A stretch of 64,000 nt of DNA from Acanthosepion pharaonis (taxonomy: Eukaryota; Mollusca; Cephalopoda; Sepiida; Sepiidae), in NCBI GenBank assembly GCA_903632075.3, contig CAHIKZ030000957.1, positions 2,782,501 to 2,846,500 on the forward strand. The letters run 5' to 3'. Every line of letters begins with the position of its first letter. Within the stretch, counting starts at the first letter, position 1. Both the position numbers and the translations under genes were made by a program. The notes under the pieces are model-generated. The model searched no databases and was not told the origin of the DNA. It saw nothing but the letters and a program-made list of their open reading frames with translations. This document shows, in pieces, positions 58,273-64,000 of this stretch.

Positions 58273-58439
58273 AACATCTGACAGCAAGACCTTTGATTTG
58301 AGGGTTTTGAGGAGCATTGAACCACCTCTTAATTGCTGGCCTTCTCAGGTCCACCCTGAACCGGGGTGGTAGCACCTGTCAGGGTCCCAGCTTCGGGAAA
58401 ATATTTACACCCCCCCCGCTAAAAGGGGTCAAAATACTA

Positions 58440-58620
58440 TGAAAGTATAAAAGTAGATTTAATATCAGCAATACTTTTTAGGAAAAATTATTACCAGCAG
58501 TACATTTTTGAAAAAGAATAATATTACCAGCAATATATACTTTTTTAAAAGTATATTACCAACCATACTTTTTTGCAAAAAAATTACCAGCAATAAAAAT
58601 CTTGTCGGTATTACATAACA
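58440..58620. repeat. Degenerate ~40-bp tandem repeat
   Basis: ATTACCAGCA followed by T/A-rich sequence and ACTTTTT recurs about four times. Confidence 0.7.
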
Positions 58621-58879
58621 CATTGAGGTTGATATGCCGTAAACCAAACCAAACCAGAAATTATAAATTTACACTGAACGATTAGAAATTTACAATTTTT
58701 GATGATAAAAAATAAATTTCTATAAAAGGTAGACGCTAACTTAAGCAACGTTTTTTTCTACTTTAAAACCCTTCTTCTAGATTTCGTTTACTTTTAAAAT
58801 GTTCTTTGGATTTATTGAATATGCGGAGCAAATTTCATGAGTGTGAAATTATTCGTACAAAAGACATTCCAGTTATGTC

Positions 58880-59115
58880 GACTTTCGGGTTATTTCCTCT
58901 TAATTTACGAAATCGTTACTAGGGGACGCTCTCCAACACTATAAATACTCTGCAATATATATATATATTTTTTTATCTCTCTTCTTACTTTTCCGCTAGT
59001 AGGACATGTAAAGTTCTCGCGGAAGAACGCGACTATAACGCGTCCCCTTTTGGGGAAACGCATGAACAATACATACACACACACACGTACGTACGAACAT
59101 TCACTGATTTCACAT
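58880..59115. repeat. LTR-like direct repeat, copy 1
   Basis: Shares ordered blocks with 63,560-63,720: TCTTAATT, CGCTAGGGG/CTAGGGGACG, ACTATAAAT (TATA-like), CGCGTC..CC, CATGAACA.TA.ACACA, and the identical CACGTACGTACGAACATTCAC. The spacing of a TATA-like box and the ~4.7 kb distance suggest an old pair of long terminal repeats, but TG/CA ends and a target duplication are not clear. Confidence 0.5.
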
Positions 59116-59237
59116 ACTTTGGACCAAAAAGTTTCCACATTCATTTGTTACACACGCATTATTTTCTTTGTCACTTGTAACCCTTTGTTGTTAATACATT
59201 ATCATTTATTTGCACATATATATCGGTCCTTGTTTCT

Positions 59238-59239
59238 TC

Positions 59240-59300
<61 letters not shown>
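59238..59300. repeat. (TA)n microsatellite
   Basis: TA run interrupted once by TG. Confidence 0.97.
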
Positions 59301-59301
<1 letters not shown>

Positions 59302-59379
59302 TGATGGACTCATTATGGTAGCTGACTTAGTTCGATATGTGACGTCACCCTGTGCCTCTGCACCCGTGCTATCCTGTGA

Positions 59380-59640
59380 CGACCAATGTGACTTGGTATT
59401 GGTCGCGGCGCCAAATGTTACGTTCTAACCCTTGGCTGATTCGGATGGAAATCTGGTTAGATTCGGCATCAGCTTTGTCGTTCCCAGCTCGCCTCCAACG
59501 TCTGGTTACCGAAGTAACTGCTTTGATTTCTAGTCTAACCTACCCATGTTGTGAGTTGATCTTAGGTAGAGGAAATCAATCAGTCGTCGGGCCGTAGTGC
59601 AAACCGAATTCGAGCAAAGGTGACACCGCACTGTGGCACC
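59380..59640 (-). repeat. LTR/PBS-like segment of a Gypsy-type element, copy 1
   Basis: On the minus strand the sequence ends ...AACGTAACA, then TT, then TGGCGCCGCGACCAATACC. An ACA end followed by TGGCGCC is the usual junction of an LTR and a tRNA primer-binding site. A second, ~75-80% similar copy lies in the same direction at 60,412-60,650. No gag-pol frame is recognisable. Confidence 0.5.
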
Positions 59641-60000
59641 ATTTACGAGGCAGAGAAAGGAAAAGAAAGAAAAGAAGGCATAAAGAAAGGCGAGACGAAT
59701 CGTGGGTGATAAGCAGACACACACACGGCTAAGAGACAATGAAAATATTGATAAGTAACCATGGCGAAAGGGTGTCGTTACAATGACAGTGAAATTCTGG
59801 GTAAGAAGAAAGGGAAAGAAAGAAAGAAACAGATGTGTTTTGATAACGGCTATGTTATCTAGGAGTACGTAAACAAAACGGCTGCTCGACTGGCCAACGA
59901 AAAATTCAATTGAAAACGTTAATTTTGATAATTGACAAAACACAGGTGTAACTACAGGACTTTGGGTAGATATGAAAAATTAAAAATCAAGTTTTACGAA
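59625..60000. repeat. Arm of a large inverted repeat (partner 61,675-62,045)
   Basis: GTGGCACCATTTACGAGGCAGA, a GTGGGTGATAAGCAGA block, GGCTAAGAGACAATG, GGCGAAAGGGTGTC.TTACAATGACAG and, further in, CGACTGGCCAA.GAAAAATTCAA appear in reverse complement at 61,675-62,045. The two arms differ by several indels. They look like two copies of one element in opposite orientation. Confidence 0.8.
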
Positions 60001-60209
60001 TATCGCCTGGAGACACCAAAAACCAATTTATTGAAAAACAACTTAAGATATTAAGACTCGCCTAACAAACGCAAAGTGTCACGTATCCATAGAAGCGGTT
60101 TGGGAAAAAGTGCAGTATTCAGCAACCAGATATAATAAAGTTACTTGTTATTCTCTTTTTAACACATTTGAGTCTTTCGAGTTGTTACTTTGTTTTCTTT
60201 TACATATAC

Positions 60210-60475
60210 TTGTGCTGTGACGTCGTCCCCCGGTCGCAGCGCCGACTGTGACGTTCTATCCTGATCTACCACGGTGCCAGTTGTGACGTCCCCAAACAGC
60301 ACCAATTGTGACGTCCTCGCTGCGGCGCCAGCTGTTCGCTCCTCGCTGCTCCGTTCGGGTGTCGCTGCTCCAAACATGACGTCCGCTTGTCGCGTCAGTC
60401 GTGTTGTCTCGTCCTGTGACGACCAACTGGCTTGGTATCGGTCGCGGCACCCAAATGTGACGTTCTAACCTTTTG
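60210..60475. repeat. Clustered TGTGACGT / GGCGCCA motif repeats
   Basis: TGTGACGT or TGACGTCC occurs about six times in 250 bp (for example 60,217, 60,247, 60,282, 60,307, 60,376 and 60,455), each preceded at 2-10 nt by a GCGCC/GTGCCA-like block. It reads as an imperfect array of LTR-PBS junction sequence. TGACGT also matches a CRE half/full site. Confidence 0.6.
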
Positions 60476-60655
60476 GTGATTCAGGTGGGAATCTGGTTAG
60501 ATTTGATATCAGCCTCGTCGTTCCAACGCCTGGTTACCAAGGTAACTGCATTGATCTCCAGTCCGCCTACCCACGTTGTGATCTTTGGCAGACGAGATCA
60601 AACAGTGGTTGGGGCCGTAATGCAAACTGAGTTCAACGGGGGTGATACTACACAA
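60412..60655 (-). repeat. LTR/PBS-like segment, copy 2
   Basis: Direct copy of 59,380-59,640: TGTGACGACCAA, TTGGTATCGGTCGCGGC, GACGTTCTAACC, GGGAATCTGGTTAGATT, CCTGGTTACC.AGGTAACTGC. The PBS-like block is altered to TGGGTGCCGCGACC on the minus strand. Positions 60,660-61,035 are unrecognised. Confidence 0.5.
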
Positions 60656-61039
60656 ATATGCATAAAAGAAAATAAAATGAAAACTCAAAAAGTTCAAAGT
60701 ATCAAAGAAAAAGGTAACAAACTTTATGTCTAGTTGTTCGATACATAGGACTGCATCTATCTCCCGACCCATTCTATGGATTGTGACACGTCGTTTTCCG
60801 TTAGGCGAGTTTTAACGCTTCAAGTTGTTTGCTCTCTAAGAAATTGGTTTTTCGGTGTGTCTTCGGACGAAAGTCGAAAAAAAAACTTATTTTGGTGGTC
60901 TGGGTCTATGTCGCTCTTCAAAATAATTGTTCTTGGGTTGAAGAGGAGTCCGGAATTTGCGTGAACCTTGGTCAGCTATCTGCGAGGCGGCTTCAACTGG
61001 AGACTGACTCTGGGAACTGATCTCTGCTCGTTGTGGCTT

Positions 61040-61420
61040 CGCTTATATCGACGCCGACCAAAACCGGGGTGGGTCTGTCGTCGTCGGGGTTTCCTCGATA
61101 ATTCTAAATACATATCCACCTCTCTGGTTAGGAATTTCCATTTTTTTCCATTTTTGGGAGCCTATCCTTACTCCCACCTTCTCACCATACTTCAGAGGGG
61201 CGTGAACAACCCTCCCCACTTCTTCGTAGCAGCTTCTCATACCTATACTCTGGATGAGGCGGCGACAGCCTCCTTCGTGCGTCACGTGATCACCACTCGA
61301 CCAATGATGTCAGTCGGGCGTGGACGAATCCGCGGCTTTGTTTCAGGAAAAAAAAATATCTTGCTTAACTAAAAAAAATTATCTTCTCTTTTCCTTTTCT
61401 TCCTCTTAATCGCTGTTATC
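61040..61420. repeat. Direct repeat, copy 1 (partner 62,045-62,425)
   Basis: Shared ordered blocks: TTCCTCGATAATTC.AAAT, TTTCCATTTTTGG.AG, TTCAGAGGGGC/TTAGAGGGG, CGACCAATGA/CAACCAATGA, a CGTGG block, and an A-run with TTATCTTCT. The CCAAT box and pyrimidine-rich tail would fit an LTR promoter region. Confidence 0.55.
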
Positions 61421-61674
61421 ATTTCTCTAGCCGCAAACGGGACAATATGAACAATGGCAGTCATAACTCTTGTTCTACACGTGGTCTTCGTCAATTATCT
61501 TATCGCCAATTATCAGAATGGGTGGTCTTCTTAACACGGCCAACGTCGCCCCGAAAAGACATTTCTAAATTCCCATTCATTTCCCTTCGGTACATATTTC
61601 TGATAACATAATTTTATTATCGCAGGCCAAGGATGTTCCGTCGAAGTAAATCGGTCAGCGGACACTCGTGGGTG

Positions 61675-62045
61675 GCTTTTAATTTTTCATATCTGCCTGT
61701 TTTTCGTCACTTATCGAAATAACATTTTCATTTGAATTTTTCTTTGGCCAGTCGGTTTGTAGTTGATAATAAGATGCCTTCCCGTACCAATAGTTTGTTT
61801 TCATATCCTTAGATAACACAGCCGTCGCCAAAACATATCTGATTCTTTCTTTCTTTCCCTTTCTTTTTACTCAGAATTTCCCTGTCATTGTAATGACACC
61901 CTTTCGCCATTTGTTACTTATCAAAATATCCCTTATCCATTGTCTCTTAGCCGTGTGTGTGTTCTGCTTATCACCCACGATTAGCCTCTCCTTTCCTTCT
62001 TTTCTTTCTTTTCTTTTTCTGCCTCGTTAAATGGTGCCACAGGGG
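61675..62045. repeat. Arm of the large inverted repeat (partner 59,625-60,000)
   Basis: Reverse-complement partner of the left arm; carries CCTGTCATTGTAATGACACC and GCTTATCACCCACGATTAG. Confidence 0.8.
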
Positions 62046-62425
62046 GCCTGTCGTGGTTTGGGTTCCTCGATAATTCCAAATCCGCAATAAGGATTTTCTT
62101 TGTTTTCGGACAGGAAAATTTATCACTTTCCATTTTTGGAAGTCCATTACTTTCTGTTTTAGAGGGGTTCTTAAGGGAATTCTCCTCCCATATTCTTCCT
62201 TTCCCACATTGGTATCTCACACCAATCTCCTCAGAGGGCGTCAACAGGTTTCCCTTCTTTCTCATATGTTTACCTTCGCCCATCGCTCACAACACCATTC
62301 AACCAATGAACGCTCGGCAGCGTGGGTGTGGCTAGTCTGGCCTCAGTTTACAATTATCGCTCAAAGAAAAAAAAATTATCTTCTTTTTCTTTTCTTTCTT
62401 TTTCCCTACTGGGACCCCCACGACT
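62045..62425. repeat. Direct repeat, copy 2
   Basis: Partner of 61,040-61,420, about 60-70% similar by eye. Positions 62,430-63,045 are unrecognised. Confidence 0.55.
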
Positions 62426-63048
62426 CGTAGTGTGGTCATTAAGTCTCTATCTTAACTGAATGACATCTGGAATTTATCAACGAGATTTTCGTCAAGTAAT
62501 TATCAGTATCTCCTTGTATCCTCAACGCCTTCGTACTTCTGTCACCAACAATCTGTCCAGGTAACAAACTTTTATCATGGCAAGGTCTGGACATAAAACA
62601 GGTGGTCCCTTTCCAAAACCAAATGATATCTCCGAAAGATAGTTAATGGTTTATTCTTTTCTTTTTTTCTCTTTTCCCTTCCTTTTTCTTTGGGGTGGTC
62701 TCAGCTGATCCCTTTTCTCGGTCGCATCCTCGACTTAATTACGATTATCTTCCAGCATTCCGTTTTGTAAGCCTCTTGACCAATTTGAAATTTTCATTAT
62801 TGCCATGGGCAGATTGCTATCTTTTATTTGCCGCGTCATAATTAATTCTGACAGATCCGAGATCTTACGAATTTCCTATCTTCTGCGAAAAAAATACTTT
62901 TTTCGCAAATGAAAATAAAACCTTTACCACTTTTCTTTTGTTAAAAAAATAACATAAATATGTCTTTCGTGATAGCTTCTTCTCGCCTTAAGTATTTCTC
63001 GCTTTTAATTTCCACGCTTAATTAGTTAGCCAAACGCTAAATAGTGTC

Positions 63049-63050
63049 AC

Positions 63051-63103
<53 letters not shown>
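63049..63103. repeat. (GATA)n microsatellite
   Basis: About thirteen tandem GATA units directly upstream of the Penelope-like fragment. Confidence 0.98.
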
Positions 63104-63325
63104 CTTCACATGATCTAAAGACCCATATCCAGGAACATAAAAGAGATTTGCATTTAGAAAAGCATTCAAATTCTCTCGTCTTACACCGCAACGCCGTAGG
63201 ACATAACATTAATTTCACCAATGCCAGCTTTATCAAAAAAAAAAAAAAAAAGAACAACCCTTTAAAAAGAAAATGTTATGAAAATATATTTATAGCAATA
63301 TTACCAACTATTAACACACGTTTAA
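63104..63325 (+). pseudogene. Penelope-like element GIY-YIG endonuclease C-terminus
   Basis: The plus-strand frame reads TSHDLKTHIQEHKRDLHLEK, then HSNSLVLHRNAVGHNINFTN, then after an A-run RKCYENIFIAILPTINTRL. The order EHKRD, then S.LV.H....HNINF, then an E/N-containing segment ending in NT is the C-terminal half of the GIY-YIG nuclease of Penelope-like retroelements. The GIY and YIG residues upstream are replaced by the (GATA)n run, and an A17 stretch lies between the motifs. About 70 residues survive; the RT is absent. This fits the Penelope-type motifs elsewhere in the window. Confidence 0.68.
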
Positions 63326-63359
63326 AAAACTACATCACGTCACCATTTTTCTACACTCA

Positions 63360-63510
63360 AACCATCGGTCTCCCTCTATGTGCCGTGTTCTTTCAGGAGT
63401 TTGACGATCATGTCTCTCCACAATTTCCTGGACATAGTAGCTCTTAGTAAATTTTGTCTCTTTTTTTTTTCCAACCTCTCCTAAACTCTGTCCTACCAGC
63501 CATTTACTCA
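63360..63510 (-). pseudogene. RTE/Jockey-like LINE 3' end, minus strand
   Basis: CTATGTGCCGTGTTCTTTCAGGAG...GACGATCATGTCTCTCCACA (minus strand: LWRDMIVKLLKEHGT) and a GGTAGGACAGAGTTTAGGAGAG-like continuation match the copies at 4.6-5.2 kb. Confidence 0.72.
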
Positions 63511-63559
63511 AAGTCGTTAGGTAAGTTTCTCGGAGTTAGCTCGTCCTTAATTCCAAAAT

Positions 63560-63720
63560 TGTCGCTAGGGGTCATTCTCCCTATACTATAAATTATTTTC
63601 ATTTCTTAATTTCAGCGACTACAATGTAAGCTCTCTTAGAAGATCCGCGTCTTCCCATTTGTGGCAGTCGCCATGAACATTATACACACATACACGTACG
63701 TACGAACATTCACCAAAGAA
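63560..63720. repeat. LTR-like direct repeat, copy 2
   Basis: Partner of 58,880-59,115; see there for the shared blocks. Confidence 0.5.
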
Positions 63721-63795
63721 CAGACACAAATGTTTAAACACACACAAATGTTATTGTCCATTGTAAAATTCTTTTTGTTAAATATTTGTTATATT

Positions 63796-63798
<3 letters not shown>

Positions 63799-63846
<48 letters not shown>
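63799..63846. repeat. (TA)n microsatellite
   Basis: Pure TA run. The last 150 bases of the window are unrecognised. Confidence 0.97.
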
Positions 63847-63850
<4 letters not shown>

Positions 63851-64000
63851 TCTGGTTTGTCTTCTTTATCTTCAGTTGGACCAGCCATTTTCTTGTAGTT
63901 GGACCTTTTAATATTCTACCAGGAGTTACACATGTGTTTCTAATACAACACGCAAACACATTCGGTCCTCTACAAATTGGTTACCTTCCGACGTGATTGA

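Noticed and set aside
57953..58375. A 140-codon minus-strand frame with TQDVDVVYSL repeats
   Set aside because: The 30-bp minisatellite keeps the frame open; there is no flanking domain or homologous gene.
60159..60468. Arg/Thr-rich frames across 60.16-60.47 kb on both strands
   Set aside because: They arise from the repeated TGTGACGT/GGCGCC motif array and show no domain.

Overview
This is a 64 kb stretch of animal nuclear DNA made almost entirely of repeats. I could not recognise any intact host gene, rRNA gene or functional tRNA gene. A mollusc, most likely a cephalopod such as an octopus, fits best: many long (TA)n and (CA)n(TA)n runs, tRNA-derived SINEs, several CR1/Jockey/RTE-like LINE remnants, Penelope-like traces, and decayed mariner/Tc1 elements. 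That assignment is an inference from style, not from a marker gene.

Layout. 1-5.3 kb: AT-rich DNA with microsatellites, hammerhead-like and palindromic motifs beside (TA)n, a 28-bp minisatellite, and an inverted cluster of LINE 3' ends. 5.5-13 kb: a SINE, two dispersed repeat families, a broken LINE with a SINE and a (TA)n run just before its YADD motif, Tc1-like fragments, a solo LTR with a 5-bp target duplication, and two minus-strand LINE 3' ends, one split by a foldback element. 13.1-34.7 kb: one ~21.6 kb satellite array with a 42-43 bp unit (about 500 units) in three domains: 43-44 bp units with higher-order structure, 42 bp units that stay in frame on both strands, and a third domain with its own diagnostic variant. 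35-43 kb: LINE 3' ends, GAAA/GAA purine tracts, SINEs and tandem duplications. 43-52 kb: a mariner-like element with terminal inverted repeats, palindromes beside (TA)n, two more mariner-type transposase fossils, a second minisatellite homologous to the one at 3 kb but inverted, and LINE pieces with a SINE carrying an 11-bp target duplication. 53-58 kb: an 85-bp tandem repeat, a foldback MITE, and a nearly complete Tc1 element (1,656 bp, long IR/DR-type terminal repeats, DDE residues kept, three disabling lesions). 58-64 kb: decayed LTR-retrotransposon-like sequence with direct and inverted copies and PBS-like motifs, a Penelope-type GIY-YIG fragment, and a LINE 3' end.

Nothing here works as a gene pathway. 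The window is best read as a record of insertion, nesting, tandem expansion and decay. The points most worth following up are the three-domain satellite with a dyad-symmetric core, the hammerhead-like and palindromic motifs at (TA)n borders together with a Penelope endonuclease fragment, the Tc1 copy that resembles vertebrate Tc1 elements, and insertions that can be proved from empty paralogous sites within the window.
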